33,638 nucleotides of DNA, taken from NCBI GenBank assembly GCA_964583165.1, contig CAZOVK010000019.1, positions 1 to 33,638 on the forward strand, read 5' to 3'. The stretch comes from CAZOVK01 sp964583165 (GTDB lineage Bacteria > Bacillota > Clostridia > Lachnospirales > WRAX01). How positions within the stretch are numbered: the stretch's first letter is position 1; every line of letters starts with the position of its first letter. The notes beneath the pieces are model-generated. The model searched no databases and was not told the DNA's origin. It saw only the letters and a program-made list of their open reading frames with translations. Positions 24,357 through 30,780 of the stretch are shown one piece after another. Both the position numbers and the translations under genes were made by a program.

Positions 24357-25935
24357 GCGTATGTTTGACCCCCGAATCATCCGGCTTAGGCTTTCGGTTC
24401 TTTATCCGCGACAGGCGTTGAGCCTTTTTGGCGTGATAGTATTGAAGCGACCCGCCGGTAAGATACGGAGCATCGTTTCTGATTACTACATTTATTCCGT
24501 TTGCATCTTCTTGAACAAACTCACGAACAACTGACAGCGTGCATTTAACCTTGTCATTGTCATTGATGTTAGAGAGGACATCCGACAAATCCTCTACAAA
24601 CCCCGATTCGACCCCTTTATCAATGTAGGCGGCATTGGAAGCCACAACACCAATTAACCGCTGTTTCATAAGCTCTTTATCCAGAGTGTTTGAGTAATCC
24701 CGCACGAGCTTTTCATCATGCTTAAAGGAGTCCATCTTAACAGAGCGCAGTCGCTTCCAAAAATCACAAAAAGAGCCGTCAGGCTTCACAAACCTAAGGG
24801 TTTTGTCTGTGAGATAATCCAAAAACAACAGCCTATTGTCTATGATTCTATAGAGCCGCTTCAAAGCAGACGGTAAGGCGGTCTCGCGCTTCTTAATCGG
24901 CAATAGGTTTATGAAATCATCTGAATAGTAATAAAACTTGCGTTTCGTTTCAAACTCTATATTAAGCACCTTGGTTACTTCGGGCATGTAAGCGTCGGCG
25001 AGTTTCTTTATATCAGCGATAGTAAGGTTCGTATCCTTTAGTGTAAGCTCAAACTCACGTTTGACTGTTTCAGACTTGCCATATGTTAGGTAAAACTCCA
25101 ATCGGGCTTTGTGTATAAGCGAGTAGTTTTTGTGCTTATATGCGTACTCCAAACAGAACTTATCATAGAAGCTGATAAGCCCGTTTGAGTGCCATATCTC
25201 AAAGAAAAAAGCCTTATAGCCCTGTTCTATGACTTCGAGGGCTTTATCATAGAAACGAATGAATACATTGTTGGACTTGCGCTCACCAAGAGCGAAGTAT
25301 TCCTTAAACAGAACAGTTTCTGAATCGCGTGTTTCAATACGCCCCGTGACATGGTATCTCTCCATAGTGGTTTTCATAGTCCTTATCAGGTTTCTGTCAG
25401 AGAATAGACGTTCGGGGTTTTGTATGGTGTTTGTATGATAGCAGTAATCTATACGGTTTTCCTTGACCTCTAACAACTCACAACCATATTCAGAAAACAA
25501 TGCTTGAATCTGATTATAACAGCTTGAAACGATATACTCCCATCCATAGAGCCAAAGACCGTAGGCGCGAAGCTGAACGATTATGCGTGGCGTGTTCTGA
25601 TTCGGCAGATAGTCCAGTAGGAATACGTCATACATATCAGGCATAGTAAGGCAATACCTATAAATCTGAAAGCCGCGGGCTTCTAAAGTCAAGCAGCCGA
25701 AGAACGCCACAGGCTGATGTGTTTGCGCAACAAGTTGCTTTAGTTCGGACAATCTGGCAAACAACGGCACTAATTGAGCGTTGTCGTTATAATCATCCTT
25801 TATGGGTATGCTGAAATAGATATTATCTATTGAGGGCAGAAACTTCTTAGCCGACATAGAGAAATACTCACGTTGTTCATCAACCGTTAGTTCGCCGAAG
25901 AAATCATATTGTTTAACGGACTTTGGTATACTCAC
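24331..25935 (-). CDS. Rolling-circle replication initiation protein of the phage-like element
   Basis: A 534-aa protein resembling replication initiation factors of filamentous phages and rolling-circle plasmids (Rep_trans/RstA/pII-like group). Indicative stretches are RAYGLWLYGWEYI, the ENRIDYCYHTN block near residues 158-168 (a conserved R-x-D-Y-x core), the RIETRDSETVLF and FIRFYDKALEV segments, and ARLEFYLTYGKS near 290. The C-terminal third has lower similarity to anything I know and ends in a basic tail with RIKNRKPKPDD. It is transcribed leftward, downstream of the Zot gene across a hairpin. Codon choice differs somewhat from neighbouring host genes. Confident as a Rep protein; the exact subfamily is less certain. 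Confidence 0.75.
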   Translation of the reverse strand: MSIPKSVKQYDFFGELTVDEQREYFSMSAKKFLPSIDNIYFSIPIKDDYNDNAQLVPLFARLSELKQLVAQTHQPVAFFGCLTLEARGFQIYRYCLTMPDMYDVFLLDYLPNQNTPRIIVQLRAYGLWLYGWEYIVSSCYNQIQALFSEYGCELLEVKENRIDYCYHTNTIQNPERLFSDRNLIRTMKTTMERYHVTGRIETRDSETVLFKEYFALGERKSNNVFIRFYDKALEVIEQGYKAFFFEIWHSNGLISFYDKFCLEYAYKHKNYSLIHKARLEFYLTYGKSETVKREFELTLKDTNLTIADIKKLADAYMPEVTKVLNIEFETKRKFYYYSDDFINLLPIKKRETALPSALKRLYRIIDNRLLFLDYLTDKTLRFVKPDGSFCDFWKRLRSVKMDSFKHDEKLVRDYSNTLDKELMKQRLIGVVASNAAYIDKGVESGFVEDLSDVLSNINDNDKVKCTLSVVREFVQEDANGINVVIRNDAPYLTGGSLQYYHAKKAQRLSRIKNRKPKPDDSGVKHTHENQTGNL

Positions 25936-25972
25936 TCAATAACCCCCCGATTATTGCCCTACTTTTGTTCTC

Positions 25973-26006
25973 AAAATGTCGTCAAAACCATGATTGACGA
26001 CATTTT
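25973..26006. terminator. Hairpin between zot-like and rep genes
   Basis: AAAATGTCGTCAA (25973-25985) and TTGACGACATTTT (25994-26006) make a perfect 13-bp stem with A and T runs on both sides. On the minus strand it lies after the Zot gene and before rep, so it may terminate or attenuate. Bases 26007-26150 show no gene. Confidence 0.65.
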
Positions 26007-26150
26007 TATAATGCCAGTTTTATTGATTATTGCTAGGTTTTTTAGGTTTTAGGTGTAAGTTTTCATGGGACGTATTACAAGTTCCGTCCCGACTGTTTGC
26101 GAAATCATTTTTTTACGCTCTCCCGGGTAGGACGAGTACTTCGCGACCGC

Positions 26151-26906
26151 CTAAGCAGTCAACCGTTTAAACAGCCAACTGTTCTTTACCCATCCCCGCA
26201 GCCGGCTAAGAACTCCCCGGCCGGCGGCACTGTCTCCGTCGCGGGTCCCCCCGACCCCCGCGACTGCGCCAGTACCGTCAGACGATTGCGGCTCATCCAG
26301 CTTGATGGATTCGGCGAAGAACATGAAGCTGTCATAAATCTTTGAATACTTCTTGCGGTAGATGAAGAACTCTATATCCACCTTCTCTTTGACACCATAC
26401 CAGTAGGTCACGGCCGCAAACAGCGGAAACGGTATGAGCATACCCATGAAGCCATAGTTATTGGTTTTACGGTGTTTAACTTCGTACTCTATAAGGCTTC
26501 GTATCTGGCGGTCTAATAGCCGGTCAAACTGGGTTATTAAGATGAAGTTAAACCCTAGTTTGCGATGTTGGGTAAAGAATGTAATCCACTTTAAGCGGTC
26601 AGCACGTGAGAACTCACGGGGATTAAAGAGAATTTGGCACTCATCGAGAATGACGGTTGTTTGGCTCTCCTTGCCGAGGATGTGGTTCTCGCGGGCGTAG
26701 TTGAGAAGGTACTCAACTGTCATTTCGGAGTAATCGCGGTAAATGAACTTACCGAGTTTCTTACGACCATTGCGGCTCAGATAATCGGTGTTGATGTTAA
26801 AAGTACATATTACGGGCTTCTTTTGGGTACAGAGCTTAAAAACTATGTCTTTGGCTACGTGCAAACTCTTACCACTGCCCGGAGTGCCGGAGTATAGCGT
26901 TATCAT
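26151..26906 (-). CDS. Zot/pI-like inovirus morphogenesis ATPase
   Basis: A 251-aa P-loop protein of the zonula occludens toxin family, which in filamentous phages is the inner-membrane assembly motor (gene I). Walker A GTPGSGKS is at residues 7-14 and Walker B VILDE at 85-89, followed by CQILFNPREFSRADRLKWITFFTQHRKLG, the typical Zot block. A single hydrophobic segment near 155-171 (LIPFPLFAAVTYWYGV) fits the membrane anchor. The tail has a Gly/Ser/Asp-rich stretch. It is shorter than Gram-negative Zot proteins, plausibly because a single-membrane host needs no long outer domain. The start has GGGGAG upstream and follows a run of tiny membrane-protein genes. This is the key hallmark of the element. 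Confidence 0.85.
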   Translation of the reverse strand: MITLYSGTPGSGKSLHVAKDIVFKLCTQKKPVICTFNINTDYLSRNGRKKLGKFIYRDYSEMTVEYLLNYARENHILGKESQTTVILDECQILFNPREFSRADRLKWITFFTQHRKLGFNFILITQFDRLLDRQIRSLIEYEVKHRKTNNYGFMGMLIPFPLFAAVTYWYGVKEKVDIEFFIYRKKYSKIYDSFMFFAESIKLDEPQSSDGTGAVAGVGGTRDGDSAAGRGVLSRLRGWVKNSWLFKRLTA

Positions 26907-26918
26907 GTGATTTCTCCC

Positions 26919-27074
26919 CTACTCTATGGCTTTTATCCAGCGAAGGACGATTGAATATAAATAGTAAATGGCAACAGCCGTTACCCATGTTTCGAGTATA
27001 GCTATAATCTGACCAATAGGTATGAGCCTGGCAATCACCATGATAGGGACAAGAAACTTCTTGAACTTATCCAC
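26919..27074 (-). CDS. Small membrane protein of the element (51 aa)
   Basis: GTG 27074, with AGGAGG seven bases upstream, opens a 51-codon frame starting MDKFKKFLVPIMVIARLIPI and ending YSIVLRWIKAIE. Two hydrophobic stretches (7-27 and 30-45) predict a membrane protein with charged ends. It overlaps the preceding gene by 8 bp and lies 12 bp before the Zot gene. Position and size match minor coat or assembly proteins (gene VII/IX-like) of filamentous phages; sequence alone cannot assign which. Confidence 0.65.
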   Translation of the reverse strand: MDKFKKFLVPIMVIARLIPIGQIIAILETWVTAVAIYYLYSIVLRWIKAIE

Positions 27075-27204
27075 TTGTTGACCTCCTTATGTAATTAAGG
27101 CTCATATCTAGTACCTTGAAAATAAGTAACACTCCGCCGCCGAAGTAACCGCCGTATATAACGCCGACTAGGTAAGCTTCGAAGAAATCGTTAATACCGA
27201 ACAT
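27067..27204 (-). CDS. Candidate coat protein: 45-aa glycine-rich single-span protein
   Basis: A 45-aa protein starting MFGINDFFEAYLVGVIYGGY and followed by a Gly-rich, hydrophobic span GGGVLLIFKVL and a basic end NYIRRSTSG. An acidic/amphipathic N-terminus, a small-residue-rich membrane helix and a positive C-terminus are what filamentous phage major coat proteins look like after processing. The ATG shares its A with the upstream TGA, and GGGGG sits seven bases ahead. No signal peptide is visible, so a minor coat role remains possible. Confidence 0.55.
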   Translation of the reverse strand: MFGINDFFEAYLVGVIYGGYFGGGVLLIFKVLDMSLNYIRRSTSG

Positions 27205-27377
27205 CAGCGTAACCCCCAAATCTTCTTCATAATTGGGATTAAAACAATAGTAACTACAGAAGCCGCCCAAATATTGAGAGGAACTTCATATATAACCAAT
27301 AGAGCTGGGTTGTGGTACAGTAGATTAAGCACAGCAACATTTATTAGCATAGCAGTTAGAAAGGAACTATCAAACAT
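27204..27377 (-). CDS. Small two-span membrane protein of the element (57 aa)
   Basis: A 57-aa protein, MFDSSFLTAMLINVAVLNLL at the start, with a second hydrophobic stretch NIWAASVVTIVLIPIM before a basic end KKIWGLR. Two membrane helices are predicted. GGAGGG lies upstream of the ATG, which overlaps the preceding stop (TGATG); it is linked in the same way to the next gene. Its start MF(D/G) and size resemble the next protein, hinting at an old duplication. Coat or assembly role inferred from position only. Confidence 0.6.
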   Translation of the reverse strand: MFDSSFLTAMLINVAVLNLLYHNPALLVIYEVPLNIWAASVVTIVLIPIMKKIWGLR

Positions 27378-27535
27378 CAGCGTTCCCTCCATGTTGTACT
27401 TATTACCAGCACGACCAATATAGCCGTGATGAAGCCGAGTATAGAGCATAGAACCAAACCGAATTGAGTGAAACCGTCTAGTAAATCCCTTATGGCGGTT
27501 AGAAGCGTGATTATTTCATTCGGGTCTGCTTCCAT
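27377..27535 (-). CDS. Small single-span membrane protein of the element (52 aa)
   Basis: A 52-aa frame, MEADPNEIITLLTAIRDLLD then a hydrophobic span FGLVLCSILGFITAILVVLVI and a short end STTWRER. The acidic N-terminus, single span and short basic C-terminus are again coat-protein-like. The ATG comes two bases after the stop of the preceding gene and has no good ribosome site of its own, so translational coupling is likely. It competes with the 45-aa protein as the major coat candidate. Confidence 0.6.
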   Translation of the reverse strand: MEADPNEIITLLTAIRDLLDGFTQFGLVLCSILGFITAILVVLVISTTWRER

Positions 27536-27536
27536 A

Positions 27537-27848
27537 CTATTTAGCCGGAACAGCCGGCGCCGAATAAGTTATGTCGTTCATCTTTAATGTCGCTTTACCC
27601 TCGCTGTTGCTTGACATTGTGAGCTTTGCCTTGTAGTAGGCGGGAACAGCTGTAAACCGTTCCGCAAAATCCGCAGGAAGATTTTCTTTGATGGACTTAT
27701 AGCCCTTGCTGTACTCATCAGCCGCCGAAGCCATTGAATCAGTGCCGATATAATACATTGAAACGCCCTCGTTGACTTGCCCTGTCTTCTGGTCTACTAT
27801 CCTGTACGGTCTGGTATACAGTACAAGGACTGTTGATGTTATATCCAT
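27537..27848 (-). CDS. First gene of the element's leftward operon; candidate ssDNA-binding protein
   Basis: A 103-aa soluble protein starting MDITSTVLVLYTRPYRIVDQ and containing YYIGTDSMASAADEYSKG and AYYKAKLTMSSNS. It is beta-rich and lacks membrane segments and cysteines. ATG 27848 with AAGGGG seven bases upstream is chosen; the frame is open back to 28025, but that part lies over the promoter and repeat. Its place as first gene before the coat-like genes and its size fit a gene-V-type single-stranded DNA-binding protein, but I do not recognise the family, so this is a positional guess. Confidence 0.5.
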   Translation of the reverse strand: MDITSTVLVLYTRPYRIVDQKTGQVNEGVSMYYIGTDSMASAADEYSKGYKSIKENLPADFAERFTAVPAYYKAKLTMSSNSEGKATLKMNDITYSAPAVPAK

Positions 27849-28010
27849 CTTGTATTCCCCTTTCATATTATCAAAGCCGCCTAGTTTTCCCGGGTTCACT
27901 TTATGGCGAGCCTGACTACATTGTTCATTCCCCGTTTGCTGTTTGCCGCTGGAGACGGTATTGCTCTCCAGCGACTGACAGCGGCAACACATCGGGGTTG
28001 TGTTATGATA

Positions 28011-28039
28011 AATATACCATGTCATTTAATGTTTTGCAA
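28011..28039 (-). promoter_or_regulatory. Leftward promoter of the element's structural operon (copy 1)
   Basis: Read on the minus strand: TTGCAA (28034-28039), 17 bp, TATATT (28011-28016). It points at the ssDNA-binding/coat/Zot/rep series. Confidence 0.65.
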
Positions 28040-28055
28040 CCAAATCTTTAAAGTT

Positions 28056-28093
28056 TTATAACCATTTATAACGAGCTCATAATATCGTATAAT
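28056..28093 (+). promoter_or_regulatory. Rightward promoter and candidate operator of the repressor module (copy 1)
   Basis: TTTATA (28065-28070), 17 bp, TATAAT (28088-28093). TTATAAC occurs twice, at 28056-28062 and 28066-28072, exactly 10 bp (one helical turn) apart and over the -35 box, which makes it a good candidate binding site for one of the HTH proteins. The identical arrangement is repeated at 29121-29158. Confidence 0.65.
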
Positions 28094-28114
28094 CATAGTG
28101 GAGGAATGAATAGT

Positions 28115-28339
28115 ATGTATATAGAAACTTTTCCAGAGAAACTAAAACAAGCAAGAATTTCAACAGGATTTTCACAACAAGAAGTATCAAAAGAAGTACA
28201 CATTTCGAACGTAACCTTGTCGAACTATGAAAGAGGAATAACACAGCCAGATATAGATTCACTAAAGTGTCTTGCTGAATTCTATATGGTTAGCTGTGAC
28301 TGGCTTATAGGAACAAAAGGAAGAAACAGAAAAAGGTGA
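28115..28339 (+). CDS. Cro/CI-type HTH repressor A, copy 1
   Basis: A 74-aa XRE-family DNA-binding protein: EKLKQARISTGFSQQEVSKE is helix 1-2, HISNVTLSNYERG the recognition helix, and QPDIDSLKCLAEFYMVSCDWLIG the dimer-side end. ATG 28115 is preferred because GGAGG is ten bases away; ATG 28106 is only two bases from it. It is codirectional and overlapping with a second HTH gene. Being divergent from the phage operon, it is the likely maintenance repressor. The gene is AT-rich compared with the host segments. Confidence 0.85.
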   Translation: MYIETFPEKLKQARISTGFSQQEVSKEVHISNVTLSNYERGITQPDIDSLKCLAEFYMVSCDWLIGTKGRNRKR

Positions 28340-28563
28340 TTAAGATTTCATCAAAATTATTTGCAGAAAGATTAAAAGAAATCAGAAAAAAAAGAGGATA
28401 CACTCTTAGAAGAGCAGCAGAATTACTTGAAATTAGCCATAGCACTTTAGCGTGTTATGAAAGCGGTAGAAACCAACCAGACATAGAAACACTAGGAAAA
28501 CTTGCAGATTTCTATGAAACACCTGTAGACTGGCTTATAGGTCTTATAGATACAGAAGAATAA
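28336..28563 (+). CDS. Cro/CI-type HTH repressor B, copy 1
   Basis: A 75-aa XRE-family protein, related to but distinct from repressor A: ERLKEIRKKRGYTLRRAAEL, then ISHSTLACYESGRNQPDIETLGKLADFYETPVDWLIG. The GTG start overlaps the stop of repressor A (GTGA), so the two are translationally coupled. Two small HTH proteins encoded together suggest either a heterodimer or a Cro/CI pair in one transcript rather than the usual divergent pair. Confidence 0.85.
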   Translation: MIKISSKLFAERLKEIRKKRGYTLRRAAELLEISHSTLACYESGRNQPDIETLGKLADFYETPVDWLIGLIDTEE

Positions 28564-28577
28564 GAAGGAGAATTAAC

Positions 28578-29126
28578 ATGGGTGCTTACGGTTCACCAGA
28601 ACTTTTTCCTGAAGAAAACCAACAAGTAAGACGTAAATGGAAACCGATTCAGAAAGAACCAAAACAAGCAACAGCTATCAGTAAATACCTTCTTTGGAAA
28701 GGAAGGTCAAACAGGCTAGAGTATCTCTTAACTCAAATTCTCATAATAATAATGTCATTCGGAGCTTTTTGTGTACTTGGTGGCATTATATTTTTGATAG
28801 AACCCTCAAAACCGATAGGACAATTCTTGATACTAGACTTTTTAGCAATCATTCTTTACTTAAATGTTTGCAATGCAATAAGACGTTTTCATGATATGGA
28901 TAAATCTGGTTGGTCTATTCTTTGGCTTATAGTACCATTGGCAAACGTCGTGGTAGCGACACAGCTTTATATAGTCAGAGGAAACCCATTTATAAACGAA
29001 TATGACGGTATCGCTTACTTCAACAGTGCTCTCCAGCGACTGACAGCGGCAACACATCGGGGTTGTGTTATGATAAATATACCATGTCATTTAATGTTTT
29101 GCAACCAAATCTTTAAAGTTTTATAA
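28578..29126 (+). CDS. DUF805 membrane protein, copy 1, with junction-derived tail
   Basis: DUF805 (YhaH-like) inner-membrane protein. Residues 40-50 have LWKGRSNRLEYL, then membrane spans near 52-75 and 83-98, NAIRRFHDMDKSGWSILWLIVPL and a last span. The first 149 residues equal those of copy 2, then the tandem junction replaces the normal end (RR stop) with 33 residues read from the promoter region of copy 2. AAGGAG precedes the ATG. In a repressor operon of a phage-like element such a protein could mediate superinfection exclusion; that is a guess. The hybrid tail may or may not be tolerated. Confidence 0.8.
   Translation: MGAYGSPELFPEENQQVRRKWKPIQKEPKQATAISKYLLWKGRSNRLEYLLTQILIIIMSFGAFCVLGGIIFLIEPSKPIGQFLILDFLAIILYLNVCNAIRRFHDMDKSGWSILWLIVPLANVVVATQLYIVRGNPFINEYDGIAYFNSALQRLTAATHRGCVMINIPCHLMFCNQIFKVL
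29076..29104 (-). promoter_or_regulatory. Leftward promoter, copy 2 (antisense to copy 1 genes)
   Basis: Same TTGCAA-17-TATATT as copy 1, shifted by 1065. Here it fires into the 3' end of the copy 1 DUF805 gene and would produce RNA antisense to both copy 1 repressor genes. Confidence 0.6.
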
Positions 29127-29158
29127 CCATTTATAACGAGCTCATAATATCGTATAAT
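29121..29158 (+). promoter_or_regulatory. Rightward promoter and operator, copy 2
   Basis: TTTATA-17-TATAAT (29130-29135, 29153-29158) with the two TTATAAC repeats at 29121-29127 and 29131-29137, as in copy 1. Confidence 0.65.
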
Positions 29159-29179
29159 CATAGTGGAGGAATGAATAGT

Positions 29180-29404
29180 ATGTATATAGAAACTTTTCCA
29201 GAGAAACTAAAACAAGCAAGAATTTCAACAGGATTTTCACAACAAGAAGTATCAAAAGAAGTACACATTTCGAACGTAACCTTGTCGAACTATGAAAGAG
29301 GAATAACACAGCCAGATATAGATTCACTAAAGTGTCTTGCTGAATTCTATATGGTTAGCTGTGACTGGCTTATAGGAACAAAAGGAAGAAACAGAAAAAG
29401 GTGA
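29180..29404 (+). CDS. Cro/CI-type HTH repressor A, copy 2
   Basis: Identical in sequence to the gene at 28115-28339, with the same GGAGG and ATG choice. Two intact copies would double repressor dosage. It is separated from the first copy by the DUF805 gene and a full promoter region. Confidence 0.85.
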   Translation: MYIETFPEKLKQARISTGFSQQEVSKEVHISNVTLSNYERGITQPDIDSLKCLAEFYMVSCDWLIGTKGRNRKR

Positions 29405-29628
29405 TTAAGATTTCATCAAAATTATTTGCAGAAAGATTAAAAGAAATCAGAAAAAAAAGAGGATACACTCTTAGAAGAGCAGCAGAATTACTTGAAATTA
29501 GCCATAGCACTTTAGCGTGTTATGAAAGCGGTAGAAACCAACCAGACATAGAAACACTAGGAAAACTTGCAGATTTCTATGAAACACCTGTAGACTGGCT
29601 TATAGGTCTTATAGATACAGAAGAATAA
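29401..29628 (+). CDS. Cro/CI-type HTH repressor B, copy 2
   Basis: Identical to the gene at 28336-28563, including the GTGA overlap with repressor A. No sign of decay in either copy. Confidence 0.85.
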   Translation: MIKISSKLFAERLKEIRKKRGYTLRRAAELLEISHSTLACYESGRNQPDIETLGKLADFYETPVDWLIGLIDTEE

Positions 29629-29642
29629 GAAGGAGAATTAAC

Positions 29643-30098
29643 ATGGGTGCTTACGGTTCACCAGAACTTTTTCCTGAAGAAAACCAACAAGTAAGACGTA
29701 AATGGAAACCGATTCAGAAAGAACCAAAACAAGCAACAGCTATCAGTAAATACCTTCTTTGGAAAGGAAGGTCAAACAGGCTAGAGTATCTCTTAACTCA
29801 AATTCTCATAATAATAATGTCATTCGGAGCTTTTTGTGTACTTGGTGGCATTATATTTTTGATAGAACCCTCAAAACCGATAGGACAATTCTTGATACTA
29901 GACTTTTTAGCAATCATTCTTTACTTAAATGTTTGCAATGCAATAAGACGTTTTCATGATATGGATAAATCTGGTTGGTCTATTCTTTGGCTTATAGTAC
30001 CATTGGCAAACGTCGTGGTAGCGACACAGCTTTATATAGTCAGAGGAAACCCATTTATAAACGAATATGACGGTATCGCTTACTTCAACAGACGGTAA
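29643..30098 (+). CDS. DUF805 membrane protein, copy 2 (native C-terminus)
   Basis: A 151-aa DUF805 protein ending ...AYFNRR, presumably the original form. It shares 149 residues with copy 1. The domain fills the protein apart from a 35-residue charged N-terminal extension with QQVRRKWKPIQKEPKQ. It is the last gene of the rightward module; non-coding structured DNA follows. Confidence 0.85.
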   Translation: MGAYGSPELFPEENQQVRRKWKPIQKEPKQATAISKYLLWKGRSNRLEYLLTQILIIIMSFGAFCVLGGIIFLIEPSKPIGQFLILDFLAIILYLNVCNAIRRFHDMDKSGWSILWLIVPLANVVVATQLYIVRGNPFINEYDGIAYFNRR

Positions 30099-30579
30099 GC
30101 CTACCATAAAAGCATTACGGTGAATCTCCAACACTTCGAGCATAAATACATAATACCCAAGAGGCTACAGACCGTAGCGAGGTCTACAACCCCATACCGT
30201 GTCTAAATCAAAAGTAAAGTAACACAAAAAAGAATTTTAGGAAGAAGAACGTTTCCTAAAATTCTTTTTTGTTCGCTTCGCGTCCTTGACTTTTGATTTT
30301 GCGCGTGCACCTCTTGCCGAGGGCGAAGGGGTCGGACGGGTGGCAGAAGTAACTAGTGCCGTTACCCCTTCGCTTCTATAGATTGTAGCACGCGCACCGA
30401 CACTAGAGAGTGCCAATTTTTAGTTTGGGGGCTCTGCTAATCGGTTCAAGCAGCAGTAGTTTGCTACCCCAACGCTCTACAAACCCGAAGCTTAGGACAA
30501 CGGGCGCGTGATGAGCGACCTACCTACCAATAAATAGCTTTAACATCTAATTACGGATAACGCCCCAATCTCAAGCACG
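30099..30579. other. Structured non-coding region, candidate origin/packaging zone of the element
   Basis: About 480 bp without a credible gene but full of inverted repeats. AGACC/GGTCT lies at 30169-30185. AAATCAAAAGT (30205-30215) pairs with ACTTTTGATTT (30289-30299) around an 18-bp terminator-like stem. GCGCGTGC (30301-30308) pairs with GCACGCGC (30388-30395), enclosing GCGAAGGGG (30323-30331) with CCCCTTCGC (30365-30373), which in turn encloses GGCA/TGCC. Filamentous phages carry such nested hairpins in their intergenic region as replication origins and packaging signal. That role is inferred. Confidence 0.5.
30226..30270. terminator. Strong 18-bp stem terminator within the non-coding region
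   Basis: AAAAAAGAATTTTAGGAA (30226-30243) and its complement (30253-30270) form a perfect stem with a 9-nt loop. The A run on one side and T run on the other make it bidirectional. It would stop the repressor-DUF805 transcript. Confidence 0.75.
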
Positions 30580-30697
30580 ATTCGCAAAAGGAACGTTTTC
30601 CAAATAGTTGGCGGAAATGCGCCGCCAACTATTCGTAAAACTCAAATCTTTTGCGAATAGATTGTGACGTTATCATTTATCCCCTACTCTTTAGTTA
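30580..30697. repeat. Right attachment-like site of the integrated element
   Basis: ATTCGCAAAAG (30580-30590) and CTTTTGCGAAT (30648-30658) are the same arms as in the left site, but here 57 bp apart with a second 12-bp hairpin (30603-30614 with 30622-30633) between them. From 30648 the direct-repeat block CTTTTGCGAATAGATTG...CCCCTACTCTTTAGTTA matches the left site; similarity stops at 30697, where host sequence should resume. Confidence 0.6.
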
Positions 30698-30735
30698 TTC
30701 AGTTATGCACCGAAATTTCTCCTGTCAGCATGTGT

Positions 30736-30780
30736 AATAAAAAAACGGCGCGTAGATGAGCTACGCGCCGTTTTTTTATT
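30736..30780. terminator. Terminator of the trk-to-ytxH-like minus-strand unit
   Basis: A perfect 20-bp stem (30736-30755 with 30761-30780) including ACGGCGCGTAG, flanked by an A run and a T run. It overlaps the last two bases of the YtxH-like gene and works for the minus strand, and also shields the host from the element. Confidence 0.9.

Larger units (their letters stand above)
27962..29026. repeat. Tandem duplication, copy 1 (1065 bp)
   Basis: The unit starts TGCTCTCCAGCGACTGACAG and contains a leftward promoter, a rightward promoter, two HTH genes and most of the DUF805 gene. Copy 2 follows directly at 29027. I compared the two by eye and found no difference; the encoded proteins are identical until the junction. 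The octamer AGACGGTA lies just outside both ends of the array (27953-27960 and 30090-30097). Confidence 0.95.
29027..30091. repeat. Tandem duplication, copy 2 (1065 bp)
   Basis: Second unit, joined to copy 1 at CAACAG|TGCTCT without microhomology at the join. It contains its own leftward promoter (29076-29104) and rightward promoter (29130-29158). The original 3' end of the DUF805 gene follows it, so this copy keeps the ancestral downstream side and copy 1 the ancestral upstream side. Confidence 0.95.

Noticed and set aside
26097..26345. 82-codon plus-strand frame at the Zot gene 3' end
   Set aside because: It is antisense to the Gly/Ser-rich tail of the Zot-like protein and has no supporting features.
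27849..28025. N-terminal extension of the first leftward gene of the element
   Set aside because: It covers the leftward promoter and enters the duplicated unit; a good ribosome site precedes ATG 27848 instead.
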